This document shows, one piece after another, positions 1-5,950 of a DNA stretch of 7,467 bases. Position 1 is the first letter of the stretch. The number at the start of each line of letters is the position of its first letter. Both the position numbers and the translations under genes were made by a program. The notes beneath the pieces are model-generated. The model had not been told where the DNA came from, did not search any database, and saw only the letters and a program-made list of their open reading frames with translations. The DNA comes from Halobacteriales archaeon (lineage in GTDB: Archaea > Thermoplasmatota > SW-10-69-26 > JACQPN01 > JAIVGT01), in NCBI GenBank assembly GCA_020201485.1, contig JAIVGT010000323.1, positions 1 through 7,467 on the forward strand, read 5' to 3'.

Positions 1-44
1 GGGATGTGGCCGTCCGCGCGCTGGCCGGGCCACGTTCGAGGAGG

Positions 45-88
45 CGGAGGCCAACCTCCGCACCGGACCCGTCCCTCCGGGTGGAGGG
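45..88. repeat. Two adjacent perfect hairpins in the leader upstream of the first gene
   Basis: Two inverted repeats lie close together. CGGAGG (45-50) pairs with CCTCCG (55-60) around a CCAA loop, and CCCTCC (73-78) pairs with GGAGGG (83-88) around a GGGT loop. Both have 6 bp perfect stems and 4-base loops. The arms contain SD-like and anti-SD-like runs, so they could fold in RNA, but no T-tract follows, so neither is a convincing terminator. The rest of 1-181 holds no clear gene. The frame of the downstream gene stays open leftward to base 2, and I do not recognise its translation. Confidence 0.4.
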
Positions 89-143
89 CGCAAGGCGCGG
101 GCGACGCATCCCGATACGATGTCCGGAACGGCCAGCGCGCGCC

Positions 144-218
144 GGGGGAATCAGCATGACCACGCCCGCCCTTCGCGCACCATGCCCGCCCGCCGCGTCG
201 CGCTCGTATTCGGAATGA
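144..218 (+). other. Good ribosome binding site with ATG at 156, opening a 20-codon frame that overlaps the next gene
   Basis: The purine run GGGGGA (144-149) sits 6 bases before ATG 156, the best SD-to-start arrangement in this part of the window. The frame it opens ends after 20 codons at TGA 216-218 and crosses the probable start of the secreted protein at 182 in another frame. A weak TATA-like GATACGAT (113-120) lies about 25-30 bases before the SD. Three readings are possible: a short leader peptide coupled to the downstream gene, the true start of that gene separated from it by a single-base indel, or chance. The peptide has no signal-like or conserved character. Confidence 0.25.
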
Positions 219-970
219 CCGCACTCCTCGCGGCCGCGGTGCTCGCCAGCGTCGGACCCGCTTCCCCGCCGCTGGCCGGCATCGCACCGCACACGGCGGA
301 CGCGGCACCCCTCCTCCTCGACGACTGCCGGTACGTCGAGATCAACGCGCGCATCCCTGCCGCCATCGTCGCGCCCTACGTGCCCGCGGACTTCCGCATC
401 AACGGCGACCCCGTCGCGACGATGGCCTTCGGCGGCGCGGACTGCCGCGCCGCGCAGGGCGGCGCAACGGGGCGCGTGGCGTTCGCCTGGAACGACATCC
501 CGGTCACGCCCCTGCGCCCCGACCTGCAGGTGCCCGGCATCGGCGTGGTCATGTGGCGCATCGAGCACCTCACCCTGCCCGACCTGTACGAGCAGGCGAA
601 CGATGCCGTGCACGCCACGCACGCCTCGATGGACCGCATCGCGGTCACGGCCGACCCGACGCTGACGGGCGGCGACATGGACGCCCAAGCGCCGGGTTTC
701 GACCGCCACCTGCGCGCGCCCGGCCCCGGCCTGCGCAGCACGGCGTTCAACGTGTGGTACCGGGAGTACGGCTGGGCGACCGACGGCGGCTACGCCTACC
801 TCGACGGCAACGTGACCTCAGGCGAGGACGCGCAGAGCATCGCCGGCGTGTTCACCCCCGACCCGGGCAGCATCGCCTTCCAGGTCGCAGGGCCGGCGGC
901 AGCAGGCTTGACCTCGGTCGGCAACGGCTTCAGCTTCCCCGGCCTCAAGTTCGGCCACATCGCGCCTTGA
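182..970 (+). CDS. Secreted protein of unknown function
   Basis: A 262-residue protein. I chose ATG 182 because it begins directly with a signal peptide: MPARR, then a hydrophobic stretch at about residues 7-22, then a Pro/Ala-rich region. An in-frame ATG at 119 would add 21 polar residues that do not look like an export signal. The mature part has two cysteines (C49 and C88), one NVT sequon and many aromatic and Gly residues, with no further membrane segment, so it is probably a soluble extracellular beta-rich domain. The opening pattern of the mature part (IPA, then a VPADF stretch, then short strands) is faintly like acetoacetate-decarboxylase-fold proteins. That is only a resemblance by eye, and no catalytic lysine context could be assigned. 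I do not recognise the family. It precedes the paralog pair on the same strand, with 119 bases between, and that gap holds a dyad and a separate promoter, so it is probably its own transcript. Confidence 0.75.
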   Translation: MPARRVALVFGMTALLAAAVLASVGPASPPLAGIAPHTADAAPLLLDDCRYVEINARIPAAIVAPYVPADFRINGDPVATMAFGGADCRAAQGGATGRVAFAWNDIPVTPLRPDLQVPGIGVVMWRIEHLTLPDLYEQANDAVHATHASMDRIAVTADPTLTGGDMDAQAPGFDRHLRAPGPGLRSTAFNVWYREYGWATDGGYAYLDGNVTSGEDAQSIAGVFTPDPGSIAFQVAGPAAAGLTSVGNGFSFPGLKFGHIAP

Positions 971-1003
971 GCCGCCTGGTTCCAACCCGGTCCGTGGCCA
1001 AGC

Positions 1004-1020
1004 CGTTGGAAACTCCAACG
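1004..1020. repeat. Perfect 7-bp inverted repeat between the first two genes
   Basis: CGTTGGA (1004-1010) and TCCAACG (1014-1020) are perfect reverse complements separated by AAC. The element begins 33 bases after the stop of the preceding gene and ends 34 bases before the TATA-like box of the next gene. It has no T-tract, which argues against an intrinsic terminator. A regulator binding site for the downstream gene is the alternative. Its function is inferred from placement only. Confidence 0.35.
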
Positions 1021-1054
1021 ACCGGTCGCATCCGTCAAACCGAGCAGCCACGAT

Positions 1055-1062
1055 GGATATAC
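1055..1062 (+). promoter_or_regulatory. TATA box for the larger secreted paralog
   Basis: GGATATAC lies in GC-rich surroundings and is centred about 31 bases before ATG 1090. With the usual archaeal spacing of about 26-27 bases from TATA centre to transcription start, transcription would begin near 1085, giving a leader of only a few bases. The match in position and composition is seen in the sequence. The promoter call is inference. Confidence 0.45.
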
Positions 1063-1085
1063 CCCCCGGCCGGCGTGGAAGGGTC

Positions 1086-1089
1086 GGAG
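1086..1089 (+). promoter_or_regulatory. SD-like GGAG favouring the second ATG (1096)
   Basis: GGAG directly abuts ATG 1090 and is therefore too close to serve it, but it sits 6 bases before ATG 1096, a normal spacing. If the transcript has a leader, translation probably begins at 1096. If it is leaderless, 1090 is as likely. The two choices differ by only two residues. Confidence 0.4.
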
Positions 1090-2682
1090 ATGGCCATGCT
1101 GGGCAAGCGGTTCCTCGCGGTGCTTGCGGTGGTCGCCCTGGTCGGGGGCGCCTTCGTAGGCATGACGCTGGCGAGCGGGCAGTGGAACGTCGTCGGCACC
1201 GGGCTGGAGCCCGGGCAAGGCTATGGCGTGCAGGTCGTGCAAGGCAACGACCGCGTGCGCCTCAGCCTGGAGAACGTGACCAGCGACCCGCTGGCGACGT
1301 TCAGCCTGTGGGGCCCGGACGGGAACCGCGCCGGCTACTTCGAGATCAACGGCGCCACGAAGAGCGCCGACATCGTGACCGGCCCCGGGGCCTGGCTCGT
1401 TTTCGTGTACAAGTCCCAGGGCGCGGACCTGACGCTCAGCGTGCACGGCACGGACAGCGGCGTCCCCATGGTCCCGGCCGGCGTCGAGCGCCGCGAGGTC
1501 AACCTGGGCAGCGTCAACGAGCAGAACCTGGACCGCACCTTCACCGCCGTGCTCGGCCACGAGCCGGCCCTGGCGGGCGTGTACCTCGAGGGCAGCGCGC
1601 GCGGCATCAGCAGCGAGCTGCGCACGGAGAAGGGCATCGTCGAGGTCGTGCACGACGAGCAGACGGACGCCGTGCAAGGCGGCCTCATCGTGGACGCCAA
1701 GGGCGAGCGCACCACGTTCCCGGGCAACCTGCAGTCGGGCGCGTTCACCGCGCACGTCACCGCGACCGAGATCCGCGGCGCGCTGCAGCTCGTCGCCATC
1801 TACCTGACGGTGCCGGACTTCCCCGAGCCCGTCGTGTCCATGCCGGACGAGGAGGAGAAGGGCAGCAACGAGGCCACCCCGCCGCCCAGCCCGCACAAGG
1901 CCTCGAGCCCGCCCTCGCACTACGACAAGCACAGCGCCATGGCGAAGCACATGGCCATCCCCATGGACGTCGCCGACTGCGGCACGGCCGACGCCGGCGT
2001 GCCCTACGCCATCAGCGTGGACCGCCCGGGCCTGCTCAACGTCAAGCTGAACGAGACGACCGACCCGGTCGTCAGCCTGTACGACCCGCAAGACGACCTG
2101 ATGGGCACCGTCGAGCTGAAGAAGAAGGGCGACGAGGGCACGCTGCCCATGGCCTTCCCCGGCGACTACGTGCTCTACTCCCGCGGCGCGACCGTGGACG
2201 TGCACGTCATCCACGCCGAGACCTGCAAGCTCATCGAGTTGAAGACGAAGGTCGTGCCCGTCGCGGACATCAGCGGCGACGTGCTCGGCGGGGGCGCGAG
2301 CAACGCCACGTTCAGCCTGGAGATGCCCCCGCTGCTCTTCGGCCTGATGCCGAACGACCCGACGACGGTCGTCGTGGACGGCAGCGCCGTGTTCAAGGGC
2401 CCGGAGGGCGACGGCGCGGCCAGCCACATCGACATCGGCCTCGGCCTGGTCGACGGCGGCATGCCCATCGGTGACTTCCTGCCCTTCGGCTCCCCGGACC
2501 ACCAGGACCGGCAGCACGGCGGCATGTCGTCGCAGACGACGGTGGACGCGGCCAAGCTGCTGCGCGGCGACTGGACCGTGGACTTCAGCGCCAGCGCCAT
2601 GCAGGGCTCGCTCGTCGCCTACGCCCTCGAGTACGTGCGCGGCACGGACGCGGGCACCGAGGACAACGGCGACAGCGCCTGA
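1090..2682 (+). CDS. Secreted two-repeat beta-sandwich protein, long paralog
   Basis: 530 residues from ATG 1090 (528 from 1096). The N-terminus is a signal peptide or membrane anchor (basic KR at 6-7, hydrophobic 8-28, possible cleavage after ASG at 28-30). Module A1 (about 31-119) and module A2 (about 297-378) share strand patterns of the form hydrophobic-x-hydrophobic-x-x-P-D/Q-G/D, followed by PG-aromatic-hydrophobic strands. This resembles pre-peptidase C-terminal-type beta-sandwiches. Each A is followed by a B module (about 120-241 and 380-516) ending in G-x-[FW] ... A-x2-[ILM]-x-G-x-L (217-232 and 493-508). A linker (251-296) has an acidic start, a Pro/Ser run, and then His/Met clusters (H277, H281, M284, H287, M288, M292). 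The only cysteines are C297 and C379, bracketing A2, so a disulfide is likely. Sequons include NVT, NET and NAT. No catalytic motif or C-terminal anchor is visible. It is paralogous to the gene at 2965. A binding or envelope role is inferred, not shown. Confidence 0.85.
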   Translation: MAMLGKRFLAVLAVVALVGGAFVGMTLASGQWNVVGTGLEPGQGYGVQVVQGNDRVRLSLENVTSDPLATFSLWGPDGNRAGYFEINGATKSADIVTGPGAWLVFVYKSQGADLTLSVHGTDSGVPMVPAGVERREVNLGSVNEQNLDRTFTAVLGHEPALAGVYLEGSARGISSELRTEKGIVEVVHDEQTDAVQGGLIVDAKGERTTFPGNLQSGAFTAHVTATEIRGALQLVAIYLTVPDFPEPVVSMPDEEEKGSNEATPPPSPHKASSPPSHYDKHSAMAKHMAIPMDVADCGTADAGVPYAISVDRPGLLNVKLNETTDPVVSLYDPQDDLMGTVELKKKGDEGTLPMAFPGDYVLYSRGATVDVHVIHAETCKLIELKTKVVPVADISGDVLGGGASNATFSLEMPPLLFGLMPNDPTTVVVDGSAVFKGPEGDGAASHIDIGLGLVDGGMPIGDFLPFGSPDHQDRQHGGMSSQTTVDAAKLLRGDWTVDFSASAMQGSLVAYALEYVRGTDAGTEDNGDSA

Positions 2683-2696
2683 ACGTGACCCAGGTC

Positions 2697-2736
2697 GGGC
2701 GGGGCGTCCTCAGCGCCTCGCCCACGCTCCTTTTTT
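2697..2736 (+). terminator. Intrinsic-type terminator after the long paralog
   Basis: Bases 2697-2706 pair with 2714-2723 as an uninterrupted 10-bp stem with a single G-U pair, around a 7-base loop. Seven bases later comes a run of six T (2731-2736) in a pyrimidine-rich stretch. The stem starts 14 bases after the stop codon at 2680-2682. A second short T run follows at 2779-2782. Archaeal termination depends mainly on the T-tract, so the hairpin may be supplementary. The next gene has its own promoter, which fits transcript separation. Confidence 0.65.
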
Positions 2737-2810
2737 CCTCGCGCGCCGGGGCGCCTCCCCTGCCCCCGGCCCGCCTCCTTTTCGCTGCTCCTCCCGCGAC
2801 GGTCTCCACA

Positions 2811-2827
2811 GAATCGAAACGGAATCG
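2811..2827 (+). repeat. Direct repeat GAATCG spaced one helical turn apart, upstream of the short paralog
   Basis: GAATCG occurs at 2811-2816 and again at 2822-2827, an 11-base period that would place both on the same face of the helix. A related ATCGAATC follows at 2891-2898, about 20 bases before the TATA-like box. This intergenic stretch (2683-2964) is otherwise free of genes and unusually AT-rich near 2890-2925. These could be activator or repressor contacts for the short paralog, but short repeats of this size can also occur by chance. Confidence 0.25.
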
Positions 2828-2915
2828 TGGAACCAGGCGCGACAAAGCCGGCGGACTGCACATGTCCGAGGGAGTTTCACACTTGAGCTAATCGAATCAA
2901 AATCATCATCCAACC

Positions 2916-2923
2916 GCTTTATC
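2916..2923 (+). promoter_or_regulatory. TATA box for the short paralog
   Basis: GCTTTATC matches the archaeal TTTATA-type core and sits at the end of the only AT-rich island in the window. Its centre is about 45 bases before ATG 2965 and about 30 before GTG 2950. Predicted transcription start is near 2946, so the message is nearly leaderless for GTG 2950 or has a leader of about 19 bases for ATG 2965. This is the clearest promoter in the window. Confidence 0.6.
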
Positions 2924-2964
2924 AGCGCCGCTCTCCGGAGTCCAGCCCGGTGGAACCTGTGGGC

Positions 2965-4131
2965 ATGAAGAGCATCGTGGCGCTGACCGTGGCCGCGCTG
3001 GCCGCGAGCGGGGCCTGGGTCGGGCTGGGCATGGCGAGCGCGGCGTGGAGCGTCGTGGGCGAGCAGCTCACGCCGGGCACGGGGTATGCCGTGCTCATGG
3101 GCGATGGCGCGGACCGCTTCCGCCTGGAGCTGGCGAACGCGAGCGCCCGGGCCGAGGCCAGCGCCCTCGTCCTCGCGCCCGACGGCACGCGCGCCGCGTA
3201 CCTCACGCTCGCCGGCGCGGAGCGGAGCGCGGAGGTCGCGGCCGGGCAAGGCGCATGGCTCGTGTTCGTGTACCGGGCACACGACGCGCAAGGCCTGCAC
3301 AGCGAGCTGCGCACCGACGCCGGCCTGGTCGAGGTCGTGGATGAGCAAGACCTGAGCGCGGCGCAGAGCGGCCTCGTGGTGGAGCAGCACGGCTCCCGCG
3401 TGACCTTCCCGGAGAACCTGACGAAGGGCGGATTCACCGCCGAGGTCCAGGCGCGCGACCTGCAGGGCACGCTCCGCCTGGCCGCGCTGTACCTGCGCGT
3501 CCCGGCGCTCCAGGTCGCCGCGCAGGCCGAGGCGCACGCCGAGGTGCAGGCCGATGGCGACGCGGACACGACCGTGTCCAGCCCGCCCCCGGCCGAGCGC
3601 CCCGCGCCCGCTCCGCAACCCGCGCCCAAGCCGAACGGCACGGGCGACCCGAGCGGCAACGCGACGGTCGGCACGCACAGCGCGCCCCCGCCCCCGGCGC
3701 TGAAGTCCTGTGGCGAGGTGCAGGCCGGCACGCCGACCGAGGTCCGCGCTCCCGCGCGGGCCTGGCTCGAGGTCGCGGCCGACGGCGGGGCGGCGAGCGC
3801 GGTGCGCATCTACGGCCCGAAGGACGAGCTCGTCGGCGTCCTGCGCCTGGACGATGCGCACGCCAGCGCGCGCGTGCAGCTGCGGGCCGAGGGCGCGTAT
3901 GTGCTCCTGAGCGAGAGCGCGAAGGTGCGCGCCGCGCTCACCGGGGCGTCGTGCACCGTGCGTGAGCTGGGCACGCGCATCGTCACCGTCGCCACCATCC
4001 ACGCCCGGGCGGAGGTGGACCAAGGCGCGGTGCAGGCGGAAGGCATGGTCGCCGGCGCCTGGATGGTCACGCTGGACGCGGAGCGCCTGAACGGCGACCT
4101 CGTCGTGACCGCCGAGCAGTACGTCCGCTGA
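2965..4131 (+). CDS. Secreted two-repeat beta-sandwich protein, short paralog
   Basis: 388 residues from ATG 2965. An in-frame GTG at 2950 would add five residues and has GGAG (2937-2940) nine bases upstream, so the start is uncertain. ATG 2965 is preferred because it gives a signal peptide beginning MKS, with a hydrophobic stretch at about 4-26 and an ASA site before AW. The protein follows the long paralog at 1090: A1 about 28-105, B1 about 112-177, a Pro-rich linker with NGT and NAT sequons about 205-246, A2 249-330, and B2 331-388 running to the C-terminus. The B-end motif appears at G155-L170 and G364-L379. It again has only two cysteines (C249 and C330), bracketing A2. Compared with its neighbour it lacks about 58 residues after A1 (between Y103 and the SEL at 113-115) and has shorter second-half loops. 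The linker has no His/Met cluster. The family is not recognised. It probably acts outside the membrane. Confidence 0.85.
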   Translation: MKSIVALTVAALAASGAWVGLGMASAAWSVVGEQLTPGTGYAVLMGDGADRFRLELANASARAEASALVLAPDGTRAAYLTLAGAERSAEVAAGQGAWLVFVYRAHDAQGLHSELRTDAGLVEVVDEQDLSAAQSGLVVEQHGSRVTFPENLTKGGFTAEVQARDLQGTLRLAALYLRVPALQVAAQAEAHAEVQADGDADTTVSSPPPAERPAPAPQPAPKPNGTGDPSGNATVGTHSAPPPPALKSCGEVQAGTPTEVRAPARAWLEVAADGGAASAVRIYGPKDELVGVLRLDDAHASARVQLRAEGAYVLLSESAKVRAALTGASCTVRELGTRIVTVATIHARAEVDQGAVQAEGMVAGAWMVTLDAERLNGDLVVTAEQYVR

Positions 4132-4140
4132 TGCACCCGC

Positions 4141-4166
4141 GGGGCGGCGCGCTCCCCCGCCGCCCC
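4141..4166. terminator. Hairpin between convergent genes
   Basis: GGGGCGGCG (4141-4149) pairs perfectly with CGCCGCCCC (4158-4166) around an 8-base loop, filling most of the 44-base gap between the short paralog (+) and the permease gene (-). On the plus strand it is followed by a pyrimidine-rich CCTTCCTTACTTC stretch, and on the minus strand by no T run. It is therefore a better terminator for the plus-strand gene. In DNA this GC-rich an incidental 9-bp stem cannot be excluded. Confidence 0.45.
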
Positions 4167-4175
4167 CATCCTTCC

Positions 4176-4958
4176 TTACTTCATCCGCTGGAACATGACC
4201 GTGCCGAAGCCGAGCATGATGACCGTCCACACCACGAGCACGCCCACGTCGAGGGCGGGCGAGATCTGTGCGACGTAGCCCGGCAGGAGCAGCGTGCGCA
4301 GCAGGTCCACGGCGTAGGTGAGCGGGTTCAGCCGCGTCAGCACGGTGAGGAACGCCGGCAGGCCTTCCAGCGGGTAGAGGGCGCCGCTCAAGAAGAACAG
4401 GGGAAACGCCAGGAAGCTCACGATGACTTGGAAGCCCTCGAAGCTGTCGAACAGCGTGCCGATCCCGAGGCCGAGCGAGGCGATGCTCATCGCCACCAGC
4501 AGCACGATGGGCAGCGCGAGGAGCGCGCCGACCGGGGAGATGCCCGTGAACACCGGGTTGATGAGCTTCAGGACGAGCGCGCCCACGGTGAGGAGCAGCG
4601 CGGCCTGGACGAGCGAGTCGGTCGTGCCGCCCAGGACCTTGCCGAGGAAGATGCTCGGCCGGCTCACCGGCGCGGCGAGCACCTCCTTCAGGAAGTCGAG
4701 CTTGCGGTCCCACACGATGTACAGGCCGTAGAAGATGCTGCCGAACAGGATGCTCATCACGAGCACGCCGGGGAAGATGAACGCCGTGTAGTCGATCCCG
4801 GGCGGCGTCGCGATGTCGACGCGTCCGTTCAGGCCGACGCCGAACAGGACCATCCAGATGAGGGGGCTGGCCATGCTGCTGATGACCCGGCTCTTCTCCC
4901 GCGTGAAGACCTTGAACTCGCGCAACCAGATGGCCTGGACCGCTGCGAACTCGCCCAT
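4176..4958 (-). CDS. ABC-2 family exporter permease
   Basis: A 260-residue integral membrane protein forming the channel half of an ATP-driven exporter of the DrrB/NodJ type. Six hydrophobic segments are visible at about 25-42, 58-82, 114-132, 142-167, 175-193 and 236-254. The short cytoplasmic N-terminus (WLREFKVFTREKSR) matches the amphipathic entry helix of the family. Diagnostic ABC-2 features are the charged coupling loop after the second helix (RKLDFLKEVLAAPVSR, about 85-100, then a GK at 106-107), PLFFLSG (186-192), and NPLTYAVDLLR (211-221). Length is normal. The start codon lies one base after the stop of the ATPase gene, with a GGGGGC purine-rich SD inside the ATPase coding end, so the two are almost certainly cotranscribed and translationally coupled. 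The substrate cannot be read from sequence. Relatives export drugs, lipids, polysaccharides or sodium, so drug resistance should not be assumed. Confidence 0.93.
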   Translation of the reverse strand: MGEFAAVQAIWLREFKVFTREKSRVISSMASPLIWMVLFGVGLNGRVDIATPPGIDYTAFIFPGVLVMSILFGSIFYGLYIVWDRKLDFLKEVLAAPVSRPSIFLGKVLGGTTDSLVQAALLLTVGALVLKLINPVFTGISPVGALLALPIVLLVAMSIASLGLGIGTLFDSFEGFQVIVSFLAFPLFFLSGALYPLEGLPAFLTVLTRLNPLTYAVDLLRTLLLPGYVAQISPALDVGVLVVWTVIMLGFGTVMFQRMK

Positions 4959-4959
4959 G

Positions 4960-5928
4960 TCAGTGCCCCCGTTGGCTGGCCTGGTAGTCGGCGAGGAAGC
5001 CGCCTTCCCCGCTCTCCTCGCGCATCTCGCGCCCCGTGAACTTGAGGAACACGTCGTTCAGGGTCGGCGTGTGCAGCTCGACGTGCTGCACGCCGTCGGA
5101 GCGCTGCAGGATCTCCGCGAGGTGCGAGCTGCTGTCCTCGACCGTGAGCAGGACCTCGTTGCCCTTGATCTCCGCGGCCTTGACGAACTTCATCGCCTCG
5201 AACGGCTTCGTCGTGGGGTTGGCCATGCGCAGCTTCACGACGTCGCCGCCGAGCGACGCGCACAGGTTCTCCGGCGTGTCCAGGGCGATGATCTTGCCGT
5301 GGTCGATGATGCCGATGCGGTCGCACAGCCGGTCGGCCTCGTCCATGTAGTGCGTGGTGAGGATGATGGTCGTGTGCTGCTCCGCGACCATCTTCTCGAT
5401 GTAGGCCCAGATGTGCTCCCGCGTCTGCGGGTCGAGGCCGAGCGTGGGCTCGTCCAGGAACAGGATCTCCGGGTGGTGCATGATGCCGCGCGCGATCTCC
5501 AGCCGGCGCTTCATGCCGCCGCTGTAGTGCTTGACGAAGTCGTCGGCGCGCCCCTCGAGGTCCACGAGCTTCAGCAGCTCGGCGATGCGGCCCGGGCGCT
5601 CCTTGCCCTTCACGCCGTACAGCCGGCCGTGGAGGTCGAGGTTCTCCCGGCCGGTCAGCGTGCTGTCCAGCGTGGGCTCCTGGAACACCATGCCGACGCG
5701 CTGCCGCACCTTGAGCGGCTGCTTCACCGTGTCGAAGCCCGCGACCACGGCGCTGCCGCTCGTCGGGCGCTGCAGCGTCGCGAGCATGTGGAGGGTGGTG
5801 GTCTTGCCCGCGCCGTTCGGGCCGAGCAGGCCGAAGATCTCGCCCTCGGAGATGCTCAGGTCGATGCCATCCACGGCCTTGACCTCGCCGTAGTGCTTGC
5901 GCAGGTCGTGGGTCGCGATGACGGGCAT
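4960..5928 (-). CDS. ABC-2 exporter ATP-binding protein (DrrA/CcmA-type)
   Basis: A 322-residue cytoplasmic ATPase that powers the permease encoded next to it. The motif set is complete and in order: Walker A GPNGAGKT at 36-43, Q-loop Q83 in VFQEPTL, ABC signature YSGGMKRR at 135-142, Walker B ILFLDE at 155-160 with catalytic E160, D-loop LGLD at 163-166, and H-loop H193 in TTHYMDEAD. Nothing is missing, so it should be active. A C-terminal extension of about 100 residues (from about 220) is the usual domain of this subfamily and ends in a charged tail. ATG 5928 is chosen because MPVIATHDLRKHYG is the canonical beginning. The frame remains open upstream, but that part is not family-like, and a TATA-like element lies 27 bases before this start, which suits a leaderless message. 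Confidence 0.95.
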   Translation of the reverse strand: MPVIATHDLRKHYGEVKAVDGIDLSISEGEIFGLLGPNGAGKTTTLHMLATLQRPTSGSAVVAGFDTVKQPLKVRQRVGMVFQEPTLDSTLTGRENLDLHGRLYGVKGKERPGRIAELLKLVDLEGRADDFVKHYSGGMKRRLEIARGIMHHPEILFLDEPTLGLDPQTREHIWAYIEKMVAEQHTTIILTTHYMDEADRLCDRIGIIDHGKIIALDTPENLCASLGGDVVKLRMANPTTKPFEAMKFVKAAEIKGNEVLLTVEDSSSHLAEILQRSDGVQHVELHTPTLNDVFLKFTGREMREESGEGGFLADYQASQRGH

Positions 5929-5950
5929 GCGCCGGGCAAGGAAGCCAAGG

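Noticed and set aside
1..181. Left-edge sequence as the tail of an upstream gene
   Set aside because: Two frames are open to the edge, but neither gives a recognisable protein ending or a stop in a plausible position, so no gene is called.
553..1089. Upstream extension of the long paralog's frame
   Set aside because: The translation is Arg/Pro-rich, overlaps the first secreted protein and lacks a signal peptide. The TATA-like box and signal peptide place the start at 1090 or 1096.
1978..2226. Whether the paralogs could be cupredoxins or other copper enzymes because of the His/Met residues
   Set aside because: No Cys-His-Met ligand set of cupredoxin type is present. The two cysteines are conserved in the paralog that lacks the His/Met linker, so a disulfide explains them better.
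796..2517. Minus-strand 573-codon frame opposite the long paralog
   Set aside because: It is dominated by His, Val, Arg and Ala with no domain features, and is explained as the antisense shadow of the secreted protein.
2710..4713. Minus-strand 667-codon frame spanning the short paralog and part of the permease
   Set aside because: It crosses two well-supported genes and has shadow-type Arg/Ala/Gly composition. No motif was seen.
4131..5039. Plus-strand 302-codon frame opposite the permease
   Set aside because: Its Glu/His/Arg-rich translation is the antisense of a hydrophobic membrane protein. The permease has clear family motifs.
4176..5928. Naming the ABC pair as a daunorubicin or other drug resistance exporter
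   Set aside because: Family similarity identifies an ABC-2 exporter only. The substrate cannot be deduced from these motifs, and no biosynthetic or resistance genes are nearby.
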